From: Defluviicoccus sp.
GTDB lineage: Bacteria > Pseudomonadota > Alphaproteobacteria > MPNO01
DNA: 61,263 nucleotides
NCBI GenBank assembly: GCA_022826125.1
Contig: JAJDVM010000210.1
Coordinates: 1 to 61,263 of the forward strand
Direction: 5' to 3'
A program made the translations under genes and the position numbers. Below are positions 42,710 to 51,434 of this stretch, piece by piece. The first letter of the stretch is position 1; every line of letters starts with the position of its first letter. The notes under the pieces are model-generated. The model saw nothing but the letters and a program-made list of their open reading frames with translations. It was not told where the DNA came from and did not search any database.

Positions 42710-42859
42710 TCCATCTCGCTGATTTCCAAAGATAAAGTGGAAGTCCCGTGGTCGGAGGCCTCGCCCTCGTTCGATATGGGGATACCATAGAGAATAGGCA
42801 TGGTTCGAAAGCCGACGCTCGCTCTGCCGCGGGCAGGGATGCGGAACGTCACAGGAAAG

Positions 42860-44131
42860 CTAAATGAATTCCAGTATCCAGAGCGAAAGGTCGGGCACGT
42901 AGGTGATGAGCATCAGCGCCCCGATGGCGAGCGCGATGAACGGCATCAGCCCGGGATAGAGCGTGGCAAGCGGTACCCGGAACACCGCCTGGCCTACGAA
43001 GATGTTGAGGCCGAAGGGCGGCGTGAAGGTCCCGATGGTGAGGTTCACGACGGCGATGATGCCGAAATGGACCGGGTGCACCCCGACGGCGAGCGCGATG
43101 TCGGCGAGCAGGGGCGTTAGCACGAGGATCGCCGAGGCCGTGTCGAGCACCGTGCCGACGAACAGCATGAACAGGTTGAGGACCAGCAGCAGCATCCATT
43201 GCGGCATGCCGAGCCCGGCGATGTAGTCGGTCGCGGCCGTGGCGACGCCGGTCACCGTGAGCAACCAGGAATAGACGCCAGCGGCCGCGACGATGATGAA
43301 GACCTGGCCGGTAAGAAAGGCCGAATTGGCCGCGGTCCGGAACAACTCGCCCGGCGCGATCTCGCGGTAGACCGCCATGGTCACGAATATGGCGTAGACG
43401 CAGGCGACGCCCGCGGCTTCGGTCGGCGAGAATACCCCGGCGTAGATGCCGCCCAGGATGATCACCGGCGCCCCCAACGCCCACCCGGAGCGGGCGGTGG
43501 CGCGCCTGAATCCCCGCCAGGTGACGGCGCCCGCCGTCGGGATGCCGGTCCGTCCCACGTAAAAGTAGATGTAGGTCCCGAACGCGGCGGCGAGCACGAG
43601 ACCCGGCACGATCCCGGCGGCGAAGAGCTGGACCACCGAGGTCTCGGTCGCGAAGCCGTAGAGGATCATGGCGATCGAGGGCGGGATGATGTTGGCGATC
43701 GCCCCCGCCGAGGTCAGCATGCCGGAGGCGAAGCGGGCGTCGTAGCCCGCCTTGCGAAGCGGCTTGTAGGTCAGCGTGCCGACCGCGGCGACGGTGGCGC
43801 CCGTCGACCCCGAGATCGCGCCGAAGATCGTCGCCGTTCCCAGTGCGGTGAGCGGCAGGCTGCCGCGCACGCCTCCGATGATCGAGTTCACCCAGTCGAT
43901 CAGCCGGGCCGATACGCCGCCCCGCGTCATCAGGTCGCCGGCGAATATGAAGAACGGCACGGCGAGCAGCGCGAACTTGTCGATCGAGGCGAACATTTGC
44001 TGATGGATCAGCGTCGTCGGCACGTCGACGAAGAAGACCAGCACGATCGCGGACGTGGTCAGCAGGATCAGGAAGATCGGAAAGCCGAGCAGCAGCAGCG
44101 CCACCGGCAGGCCGACCATCACCCACGCCAC
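42860..44131 (-). CDS. TRAP transporter large permease, DctM-like
   Basis: The protein has 423 residues. About 12 hydrophobic segments include MFASIDKFALLAVPFFIFAGDLM, FGAISGSTGATVAAVGTL, AIANIIPPSIAMILYGFATE, and VVNLTIGTFTPPFGLNIFVGQAV. It starts with MAWVMVGLPVALLLLGFP. It overlaps the small subunit gene by 13 bp and completes a DctPQM importer. It is not close in sequence to the DctM at 29075, so it serves a different substrate. Confidence 0.94.
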   Translation of the reverse strand: MAWVMVGLPVALLLLGFPIFLILLTTSAIVLVFFVDVPTTLIHQQMFASIDKFALLAVPFFIFAGDLMTRGGVSARLIDWVNSIIGGVRGSLPLTALGTATIFGAISGSTGATVAAVGTLTYKPLRKAGYDARFASGMLTSAGAIANIIPPSIAMILYGFATETSVVQLFAAGIVPGLVLAAAFGTYIYFYVGRTGIPTAGAVTWRGFRRATARSGWALGAPVIILGGIYAGVFSPTEAAGVACVYAIFVTMAVYREIAPGELFRTAANSAFLTGQVFIIVAAAGVYSWLLTVTGVATAATDYIAGLGMPQWMLLLVLNLFMLFVGTVLDTASAILVLTPLLADIALAVGVHPVHFGIIAVVNLTIGTFTPPFGLNIFVGQAVFRVPLATLYPGLMPFIALAIGALMLITYVPDLSLWILEFI

Positions 44132-44667
44132 GTCCCGTCCTCCTCGTTTTGCGGCGGAGCGCGGAACCCCGCGAGGACGCGCGCCAGAACGGCGACGATC
44201 ATCAGCGCGAATCCGATCAGCAGGACGGTGTGCGGCACCACCAGCGGCACGCCCGCGGCGATGCTGACCGTGCCGGTCCGGCGAAAGGCGGCAACCATCT
44301 CGACCGACTGGACGACCACGAAGCCGCAGCAGGCGACGAATACCAGCACGATAGCGCTGTCGATCAGGCGCTTTAGCCGTCCGCGCGCCCGCGCGAGCAG
44401 GAGGTCCATGCTAAGATGGGCGCCGTTGAAGCTGACCGCGATCGCCGATACGGCGACCAGCGCCACCACCATGAAGACGAGGATTTCCTCGGCCCAGAAG
44501 ATAGCCGCCGAGAACAGGTAGCGGCTGACGACGTTGGCGAAGATGATCGCGACGCCGGCGAGGATCAGACTGCCTGCGATCCCTTTCGGCACCGAATCGA
44601 AGGCGACGCCGAGGACCCGACGCCGGCGTGTTCCGTCGCGCCGCGTGCCGGGATCCGGGTCCGTCAT
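44119..44667 (-). CDS. TRAP transporter small permease, DctQ-like
   Basis: The protein has 182 residues from the ATG at 44667. A basic N-terminus (about 20 residues rich in Arg) precedes four membrane segments. The conserved DctQ core ANVVSRYLFSAAIFWAEEILVFMVVALVAVSAIAV includes the R-Y and E-E motif. It overlaps dctM by 13 bp and lies 59 bp after the binding-protein gene. Confidence 0.9.
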   Translation of the reverse strand: MTDPDPGTRRDGTRRRRVLGVAFDSVPKGIAGSLILAGVAIIFANVVSRYLFSAAIFWAEEILVFMVVALVAVSAIAVSFNGAHLSMDLLLARARGRLKRLIDSAIVLVFVACCGFVVVQSVEMVAAFRRTGTVSIAAGVPLVVPHTVLLIGFALMIVAVLARVLAGFRAPPQNEEDGTWRG

Positions 44668-44726
44668 CGGCGGTCCGTTATCTCCGGGGTGCGCGCGGCG
44701 GGAACGGCCGCGCACGCCTCGCCCGA

Positions 44727-45725
44727 TCAATACTTGGCGGCGACCGACTTGACCCGGTTGTAAAACTGGGCGAGCGCGGGTTTGCCCTTGGTGATGTCCT
44801 CCCCGACGCTGGCGAGCAGGCTGCGCACCTTGGTGAGGTCCTCTTCCGGCAGCTTGATGAGGGACCCCCCGCCCTGCTTCCACCTGGCGAGCATGGCCTG
44901 CTCGTTGGTATCGGAATATTCGCTGGCGCGTTGCTGGAGCCCCACGCCGGCGTCGATCACCACCTTCCGCAGATCCGCCGGAAGCTTGCCGAGCCAGGCC
45001 TTGCTGACGATCCCGGCCGACAGGATCAGCGTGTCGTCGGTCTGGGTCAGCACCTTGCCGATCTGGTTGAACTTGAAGACCACGTAGACGACCATGCCGC
45101 TCATCGTGCCGTCGATCACGCCGCGCTGCAGGGAAGGCACGACTTCCGAGAGCGGCATCGGCACCGCGGTCGCGCCGAAGCGTTTCATCTTCTCGCGCTC
45201 CGCGTCGGTCGCGTTCACGCGCAGCTTCAGGCCTTTGAAATCGGCGAGCCGGCGGATCGGCTTCTTGCCGAAGTAATGCGCCGTGGAGTGGGTGAACACG
45301 GATACCGGGACGATGTTGCCGCGTTCCGTCCCGATCATCCGAATCTCCTTGTTGAGTTCCGGATCGATCAGCGCCTTGGCGGCGTTCGCCTTGTTCTTGA
45401 ACAGGACAGGCGTAGAGAAGATGCCGAAGCGCGGGTCGATACCGGCGTAGAAATCCATCGGGGCGACGAGGCATTCGATGGTGCCGATCTGCACGCCTTC
45501 GACCATGCGGAAGATGTTGCCCAGCTGGCTGCGCGGGAACACCTGGACGTCGATGCGGCCCTTGGAGTCCGCCTCGATTTTCTCCGCCATCCAATCCGCC
45601 CACTGGTGCTGCACGTCCTTGAAGGTGCCGAGCCCGATCTTCATCGTGAAGTCGGCCGCCGATGTGCCGGTCGCGGAAATCGTCATTAACGCGACGGCCA
45701 GGCTGAAACTGCGGAATCTCTTCAT
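44727..45725 (-). CDS. TRAP solute-binding protein, DctP-like
   Basis: The protein has 332 residues; ATG at 45725 with GGGAGGCGAAAAG upstream. Signal peptide 1-23 ends TSA. The mature part, MKIGLGTFKDVQHQWADWMAEKI, and GLKLRVNATDAEREKMKRFGATAVPMPLSEVVPSLQRGVIDG carry the ligand Arg usual for carboxylate binding. It feeds the DctQM permease encoded just downstream. A ChrR-type cupin gene precedes it by 41 bp. Confidence 0.92.
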   Translation of the reverse strand: MKRFRSFSLAVALMTISATGTSAADFTMKIGLGTFKDVQHQWADWMAEKIEADSKGRIDVQVFPRSQLGNIFRMVEGVQIGTIECLVAPMDFYAGIDPRFGIFSTPVLFKNKANAAKALIDPELNKEIRMIGTERGNIVPVSVFTHSTAHYFGKKPIRRLADFKGLKLRVNATDAEREKMKRFGATAVPMPLSEVVPSLQRGVIDGTMSGMVVYVVFKFNQIGKVLTQTDDTLILSAGIVSKAWLGKLPADLRKVVIDAGVGLQQRASEYSDTNEQAMLARWKQGGGSLIKLPEEDLTKVRSLLASVGEDITKGKPALAQFYNRVKSVAAKY

Positions 45726-45766
45726 CTTTTCGCCTCCCAATTGCGGCGTTGCGCCGGTGGCCCAGT

Positions 45767-46447
45767 CTACCAGACCAGGTCTCCCTCGCGGATCAACATG
45801 AAGCACGGCTTGTCTTCGGTGTAGGGAGCATGTGCGAGGCCGATCGGGAAGCGGAACCAGGTGCCCGGTCCGTAGACCCCGAATTCGTCCTTGAGCTCGC
45901 CGTCGACCACCAGGGTTTCCTCCCCCATGGCGTGGTCGTGCGACGGAAGCCGCTTGTCCGGATAGACCTTGCCGTAGCGCGCGGTTTCGATGCCGTGCGG
46001 GTCGCGATAGAAGTGGACCACGTCCGCTCCGCGATGGGGAAAGGCGGTCCACTCGACGGTCTCTGTGTCGATCAGGATCGGATCGTCCTTCTCCCGGATC
46101 GGGTTGCGGCGTTTGACGTAGAGCACGCAGCCGTTCCGTGTGGACGGGGTGTGGGCGGTTCCCGGCTGATGACGCACGAAGGTCCGCCGCCCGTATTCGC
46201 CCATGCCGTCGGCGTAGTCCCCCTCGACGACGAAGAGATCGAGCCGTTCAGCCAGCACCTCTGTCTCCAGCGTCGTGCCCGGATCGAGGCGGAGCAGTGC
46301 CGTCTCGCGCCCTTTCTCGGTATCGACGACGCGTTCCAGCAGTTTTTGCGACACGCCTGGGACGCTGGTGGCTTCCCACTCCATGTCCTCGGTATGCATC
46401 ACCACCTGCTTGTCCGGATCGGCGTTGAATTGTGCCTTTGATGGCAT
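45767..46447 (-). CDS. ChrR-type double-cupin protein
   Basis: The protein has 226 residues from the ATG at 46447 with GGGAGGGAGACG upstream. Two cupin barrels are visible. The second has the metal set in LPSHDHAMGEETLVVDGELKDEFG ... GLAHAPYTE (two His, Glu, His). The first, around DPGTTLETEVLAERLDLFVVEGDYAD ... RHQPGTAHTP, has a weaker set. The ChrR C-terminal cupin binds zinc in an anti-sigma factor, but the N-terminal sigma-binding domain is absent here. It may be a dioxygenase or isomerase acting on the TRAP cargo; it heads the dctPQM transcript. Confidence 0.78.
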   Translation of the reverse strand: MPSKAQFNADPDKQVVMHTEDMEWEATSVPGVSQKLLERVVDTEKGRETALLRLDPGTTLETEVLAERLDLFVVEGDYADGMGEYGRRTFVRHQPGTAHTPSTRNGCVLYVKRRNPIREKDDPILIDTETVEWTAFPHRGADVVHFYRDPHGIETARYGKVYPDKRLPSHDHAMGEETLVVDGELKDEFGVYGPGTWFRFPIGLAHAPYTEDKPCFMLIREGDLVW

Positions 46448-46560
46448 CGTCTCCCTCCCGTTCCCTATGGGCGATGAATCCGCGCGCACTGCCTTAGGCG
46501 CAAAAATGATAGTACGGTTGTCCCACGCACGATACCGCCCGGTGTACCAGGAGGATTCCG

Positions 46561-46806
46561 ATGACCGAACCCGTCATTGCGCAGAAGGGTCCCTACGAGA
46601 TCGAGCTCAAGGGAACCTATCGCTACGCTTGGTGCGCCTGCGGGCTGAGCAGCTACCAGCCGTTCTGTGACGGCTCGCACACCTCGGCGCCGGGTATCGC
46701 GCCGGTCGTGTTCACCGCGGAAAAGTCTGAAATGGTCTATTTCTGCGGATGCAAGCGGTCCGGCAGCAAGCCCTATTGCGACGGCACCCACAGCAAGCTG
46801 GAGTGA
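46561..46806 (+). CDS. Double CDGSH iron-sulfur protein
   Basis: The protein has 81 residues with GGAGG seven bases upstream. Two CDGSH motifs: Cys-25/27/36 and His-40 (CACGLSSYQPFCDGSH), and Cys-62/64/73 and His-77 (CGCKRSGSKPYCDGTH). Each binds a [2Fe-2S] cluster through three Cys and one His, giving a small redox or cluster-transfer protein, as in bacterial mitoNEET-like proteins of the tandem type. It is divergent from the cupin gene across 113 bp. No membrane anchor. Confidence 0.92.
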   Translation: MTEPVIAQKGPYEIELKGTYRYAWCACGLSSYQPFCDGSHTSAPGIAPVVFTAEKSEMVYFCGCKRSGSKPYCDGTHSKLE

Positions 46807-47405
46807 CGGAGTGCAATCGGGATCACGTGGATCTCCGTGTCGGAGGCGGTGTGCACCGCCGGAACGGAGTGGCGTCGGGTTGGACCGTCAGCCCCTAGGA
46901 ACAGACTACGATAGAGCCCGTCGCGCCCGGACCCGTTTACCCCCGATCCTTCGGCGGCGGGGGCGTGTGCACCGGCGCGTCATATACCGCAGGAAGCATT
47001 GCGGCGGACATTCCTCAGCGGCGGGTCGTATCACGATGTCAACCCGAGTCGGGTGAGGGCAATCGACAGTTCCCGCGCCAATCGGCGTCAATCCCATGCG
47101 ACAAGCGCCGTGTCACATCCACATCCAGTCCGAAGCAGTCTCCAATTGTCAGCGGTCGTCGTTCCGCCAAAGTCTGTGATCGATCCGCGTCGATCGACTT
47201 GCCCTCCATGTCGGACCGTGAGTTTGGAGAGAATCCCGGCTCGGCATAGCTCAAGGCGGGCTCTATCGGGTCTTGTCAACCGGTCGAACCATTTAAACGC
47301 AGCGCATTGCACCCGTCCGCCGCGCCAATGATCGCGCCCTTCTCCCCCGCGCTCCTGTTGCCGGAGACGACGATCCGAAATTAGGGGGGTGCCGGATCCC
47401 GCGAC
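46807..47405. other. Gene-poor stretch
   Basis: I see no supportable gene, tRNA or strong hairpin in these 599 bases. Open frames on both strands lack ribosome sites and recognisable families. Confidence 0.45.
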
Positions 47406-48587
47406 CTACTCCGTGACCAGCAAGGAATAGCGCTCGTCGGCGGCGAGGCAGTCGGCTTCCGGCAGGCCCAGCTCCCGGCGCACAATGTTGGTGCCGAGCA
47501 CCAGCGAGACCATCTTGTAGCGCGCGTGCCGCCGGCTCATGCCTTCGCGGCCCATGCCGCAATCAGAGCACAGGATCAGCCGCTCGACCGGAATGTATTT
47601 CAGCGCTTCGCGGATATTCTCGGCGATTTCGTCGGGCCGTTCGACCTGTAGCGTGTGGTGGTCGATCATGCCGATCGCGATCTTCTTGTCCGCGATCCGC
47701 TCGCCGATCGCCTCCAGGTCGATATGGCCCGAGCTGCAGGACTCGAAGGTGATCACGTCTGCGTCGACCCGGTTGAGATATTCCAGCGAGGGCGCGTAGC
47801 TCTGCACATCGCGGAACATTCGCTGTTGCGACGGATTGCCCCAGCAGGTGTGGCACCACACCTCGGTCTTGTCGCGCAGGCCCGCGACGGTCCTGTCGAA
47901 GACCTCAACCAGCTCGGCCATGCCGAGCTTGCCGAAGGCGGGCCCGCGCGCTGGCGTCATGTGGATCTGCGGCTCTTCCAGCTGGATCACTGGGCAGCCC
48001 GCGTCGGCGAGCGCGTTGAGCTCCTCGTTCAGGGCCGCGCTCAGGGCGAAGACGCGCTCGACCGGATCGGTGTAGTAGTCATCCTCCACCGACGCGGCCA
48101 GGATTTCGGGCACGATGGTGCCGAACTTCACCGGCTTACGGGTCATGCGCTGGGCGGCTTTCCACATCGAGGTGTATTGCAGATCGCCTGGACCGACGGG
48201 ACCGACGATCCTCGGCACCACGTTCGCCTCCAGATAATCGTGCAGCACGTGGCCCATCGGAAAGCCGACCCCGCCCACCTTGTAGGTCGCGGGGCTGGGC
48301 ACGCCCTTTTCGAACCCATCCATGTGAAAGAGCGAATAGCCGGCCCAGCTGCGCCCGCCAACCTCGTTGTCGAAATGGGCATCGCCGTCGGTCAGGATGT
48401 CAAGCCCAGCGGCTTCCTGATCCTTGACGTAAACGCCGACCGCGTCGGTGTACTGCTCGCGATAGCGGGCATCCACCATCGCCTGCAGGAACGAGCGTTG
48501 GCCCAGATTCTCGGTAAACCATTCCGGCCGCGGCAGCGAGCCGATCAGGGCGGTGGCGAGCATAACGCCGTCGGTCGCGCGCAACAT
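47406..48587 (-). CDS. MetE-C-like zinc methyl/alkyltransferase (methionine synthase II family)
   Basis: The protein has 393 residues from the ATG at 48587, directly after GGAGAGAA. It matches the catalytic domain of cobalamin-independent methionine synthase without the N-terminal half: LATALIGSLPRPEWF at the start, AGLDILTDGD, VIQLEEPQ, zinc ligands in VWCHTCWGN (His/Cys) and LILCSDCGMG (Cys). Standalone proteins of this type include epoxyalkane:CoM transferase and enzymes acting in methoxy or epoxide catabolism. True methionine synthesis is unlikely given the surroundings. It stands alone between two gene-poor stretches. Confidence 0.85.
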   Translation of the reverse strand: MLRATDGVMLATALIGSLPRPEWFTENLGQRSFLQAMVDARYREQYTDAVGVYVKDQEAAGLDILTDGDAHFDNEVGGRSWAGYSLFHMDGFEKGVPSPATYKVGGVGFPMGHVLHDYLEANVVPRIVGPVGPGDLQYTSMWKAAQRMTRKPVKFGTIVPEILAASVEDDYYTDPVERVFALSAALNEELNALADAGCPVIQLEEPQIHMTPARGPAFGKLGMAELVEVFDRTVAGLRDKTEVWCHTCWGNPSQQRMFRDVQSYAPSLEYLNRVDADVITFESCSSGHIDLEAIGERIADKKIAIGMIDHHTLQVERPDEIAENIREALKYIPVERLILCSDCGMGREGMSRRHARYKMVSLVLGTNIVRRELGLPEADCLAADERYSLLVTE

Positions 48588-49001
48588 TTCTCTCTCCGGC
48601 TTCGACGTCCCCACGCGAAAGAAGCAGGCTTTGGGACAAGCGGGTTGACTTTGGCGATGCGCCGCTCCTGGTCATCATTCTATCCGCGGAAACTCGACGC
48701 TACAAAATTCAGTGTCAGCGGCGATCGGCAGCGCGGGATTGGCGCGGGCCCGGACTTCGTACTCCGGTCATGGTTGGCGCTGCGCTGGGAGAGAGCGTCC
48801 GCGTCCCGGGTTATCAGGCAACCGGGGCGCAACACCGGGCGGCGCGACTCGTTGCTGTGTCGTCGGGAAGGGCTAGGATCGTCCTAATTCGGCGACCTGA
48901 TCGCGTTTTCCGACGACAAGGCGTAATGGGCAGGGATTTTGGATGCGCGCGCGGTGCGACACGGGTCAACGGCAAGACTGTCCATCGTCGCGCAGGGGTT
49001 T

Positions 49002-49166
49002 CCCGAAGACAACCGCGGCGAGCGGCGCCGTGGCAGCCGGGACGGCCCTGCCGGGCACACAGAGCACACAGGCGCAAGCCGTGTCGATGGCGCCGACCTC
49101 GATCATCGCGGGCGCGACCAGCGCCGAGACCAGCACGTAGACTCCGATGGTCGGCATGCCCATTCT
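49002..49166 (-). pseudogene. TRAP fused-permease fragment
   Basis: A short minus-strand frame reads RMGMPTIGVYVLVSALVAPAM, closely matching the LGMGMPAVAIYILLAVLVAPAL signature of the fused permease at 13756-15675. After IEVGAID the expected AHLF-Y-FG-TPP region is scrambled, as by frameshift. No start or further membrane segments are found. It is the eroded remainder of a fifth TRAP system. The rest of 48588-49253 shows nothing. Confidence 0.55.
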
Positions 49167-49253
49167 TGCAACTCCGGGCCCGGTGCGTGTCGTCGACGGC
49201 AAACAGGCTCCGCGCCGGCCTGAGCGGGCGTGGCGGCACGTTGCCCCGCCGCC

Positions 49254-50465
49254 TCATTCCGCGGCGTAGCTCGACCGGCCGGCCTTCGGCATCTCGAAGC
49301 CCGCGTAGTGCCGGTCGTCCAGCGCCTGGATCGCGGGCATCACCTCGCTCGCGAAGAGGCGGATGTTCTTTTCGGTCTTTTCCGCCGACATGGTGCCGAA
49401 GTGAAGCAGCGCGACGAAGGCGTGGAAACCGAGCTCCGCGTGGCATTGGATCAGCCGCTCGCGCACCGTCTCGGGGCTGCCGATGACGGCGAGGCCCACA
49501 TTGGCAAGAGTCTCGACCGTCCGGCCGGCCGACATGATGGAGCTCTTGGCGGCGACGATCTGGCGCATCGAGGCGGGCGAGGTGTAGCCGGGTGGGAAGA
49601 ACATGCCGCCCGGCATCTTGAAAGCCTTGTTGAAGAGGTATTCGAGAGGCTCGCGCGCTTCGTCGATGGCCTGCTCGTCGGTCTCGGCGACATAGACCGG
49701 AGCGCCCCAGGCGAGCTGGCTCGACGCGGCCTCGTAGCCGTAGAGGCGTTGCGCCACCTCGCGGTAGTAGTTGAGATACTTCACCGCCGCGGCCCGCGGG
49801 TTGAAGTTCTGCAGATACACGTATTTGCGGTCGGGATGCGCCGCCCACTCGATGGTCTCCGACGAGCCCTGCGAGGGGCACCAGATCGGTGGATGCGGCT
49901 GCTGGTACGGGCGCGGCCAGATGTTGACGTATTCGAGGTGGTAATGCTTGCCCTCGAAGGCGAAGGGTCCCGGGTTCGACCATGCCCGCACGACGAGGTC
50001 GTGCGCCTCGATGTGCCGTTCGTGCGAGTGGACCGGGTTCACGCCGAAGGAGGTGTACTCCGCTCCAACGCCGCGGACGAACCCGGAGATCATCCGTCCG
50101 CCGGTGATCGTGTCGATCATCGCGTGCTCTTCGGCCAGGGTCAGCGGGTGCTCGCGCAGGCAGAACCCGCTGCCGAAGATGGCGATCCGGCAATGCTCGC
50201 CGACGCGCCTTGCGAGCGCAGACGCGGTGACGATGGGCGAGGGCATCAGCCCGTACGGCGTCTGGTGATGCTCGTTCACCGCGACGGCGTCGAAGCCCAG
50301 CTCGGCGCAGAGTTCGAGCTCGTCGAGATAACGGTTGTAGATGCCGTGGCCGACCTCGCGGTCGTACTGGCTGTTGGGCAAGGTCACCCAATAGCTGTCA
50401 TGGGCCGAGGTCACCTCGTCGGGCAGGCCGGGATAGGGCATGAGGTGGAACATCATGACTTGCAT
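49254..50465 (-). CDS. LLM-class flavin-dependent oxidoreductase
   Basis: The protein has 403 residues; ATG at 50465 with GAGGAG upstream. Luciferase-like landmarks: ELGFDAVAVNEHHQTPYGLMPSPIVTASAL, LAEEHAMIDTITGGRMISGFVRG, IWPRPYQQPHPPIWCPSQG, and VIGSPETVRERLIQC. It oxygenates with reduced flavin from a separate reductase. It is last in the 58.9-49.3 kb operon, 15 bp after the hydrolase gene. It is a diverged relative of the LLM protein at 22206. Confidence 0.9.
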   Translation of the reverse strand: MQVMMFHLMPYPGLPDEVTSAHDSYWVTLPNSQYDREVGHGIYNRYLDELELCAELGFDAVAVNEHHQTPYGLMPSPIVTASALARRVGEHCRIAIFGSGFCLREHPLTLAEEHAMIDTITGGRMISGFVRGVGAEYTSFGVNPVHSHERHIEAHDLVVRAWSNPGPFAFEGKHYHLEYVNIWPRPYQQPHPPIWCPSQGSSETIEWAAHPDRKYVYLQNFNPRAAAVKYLNYYREVAQRLYGYEAASSQLAWGAPVYVAETDEQAIDEAREPLEYLFNKAFKMPGGMFFPPGYTSPASMRQIVAAKSSIMSAGRTVETLANVGLAVIGSPETVRERLIQCHAELGFHAFVALLHFGTMSAEKTEKNIRLFASEVMPAIQALDDRHYAGFEMPKAGRSSYAAE

Positions 50466-50480
50466 GACCGGTCTCCTCAA

Positions 50481-51260
50481 TCAGGCGTTGCCGCCGATGA
50501 AGTCTTCCAGCGCGGCCGTCACCGCATCCGGCGCTTCGACATGCACCATGTGCCCGGCGTGCGGCACCATCGTCGTCGCCGCGCCTTCGATGAGCCGGGA
50601 GAATTCGGTCGCGTAGGCGGGCGCGATGATCTTGTCGTCCTCGCCCCAGACGATATGCGTCGGTACGTCGATGCGCCGCAGCCACTTGCGCAGAGCGGGG
50701 TTGAACAGGCGCGGGTGCCAAGCGAGCCGCGCGGTCGCCACGCTGTTGGTCACCATCTCGTCGATCTGCGCGGGCGTCGGCTCGCTGGCCAGCATCGCCT
50801 CGGACAGCCCGCGATCGGCGAAGAGCGCATGGGCCAGCTGGGCGCGGTCCATGAAGAAGATATTGGCCGCGGGCACGCCCGGGATGCGTATGCCGGCCGA
50901 GGCGATCAGGCTCAGCGTCCCGATCCGCGCCGTCGAGCGCACCGCCGCCTCCAGCGCGATCCAGCCTCCCAGCGAATGACCGACAACGTGGACGCCTTCG
51001 AGGTCGAGCGCTCTCAGGAATTCGAGATAGAAGAAGCCCAGATCCCCCATCTCGTCGAGCCAGTCGGGCGTCGCGGAGCGCCCGAAGCTCGGATGGTCGG
51101 GCACGACGAGGTGGAACCGCTCGGCCAGCCGGTCGAAGAAGGGCTCCCATTGCGGCACGCCGCCCGCGCCGTGCAGGAACAGAACCGGGTGTCCGGTCCC
51201 GGCGCGGCGCAGCAGAACGCGGCAGTCGCAGATCTCGACGAAGGACTTCTTGACATCCAT
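50481..51260 (-). CDS. Alpha/beta-fold hydrolase, C-C hydrolase-like
   Basis: The protein has 259 residues from ATG 51260 (a GTG nine bases upstream is a possible alternative). It has VLFLHGAGGVPQW, the nucleophile elbow VVGHSLGGWIALE, Asp in IVWGEDDKIIAP and His in VPHAGHMVHVEAP. It most resembles ring-fission-product or ester hydrolases. With the two-domain extradiol dioxygenase two genes upstream, a meta-cleavage-product hydrolase role is plausible. A 174-bp gap separates it from the FAD monooxygenase gene, the largest inside this operon. Confidence 0.87.
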   Translation of the reverse strand: MDVKKSFVEICDCRVLLRRAGTGHPVLFLHGAGGVPQWEPFFDRLAERFHLVVPDHPSFGRSATPDWLDEMGDLGFFYLEFLRALDLEGVHVVGHSLGGWIALEAAVRSTARIGTLSLIASAGIRIPGVPAANIFFMDRAQLAHALFADRGLSEAMLASEPTPAQIDEMVTNSVATARLAWHPRLFNPALRKWLRRIDVPTHIVWGEDDKIIAPAYATEFSRLIEGAATTMVPHAGHMVHVEAPDAVTAALEDFIGGNA

Positions 51261-51434
51261 TTCCGTCACCGGTGCCCCCGGCGGCCGTGCGCGCGATCCG
51301 ATCGGATCGGCCCGAACGCCCACGCCTCCCGCGACCCTAGCGCAGTTTCGTCCCAACCTGGAACCCGGACAGATTTTCGCCCCGACCTTGCCACGCATCG
51401 GTCGGATCTCTCCCGGACCGACAAGGGCGTCCAC

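Noticed and set aside
47406..48614. Start of the MetE-like gene at 48614
   Set aside because: A GTG there adds nine residues not typical of the family; the ATG at 48587 follows a GGAGAGAA ribosome site.
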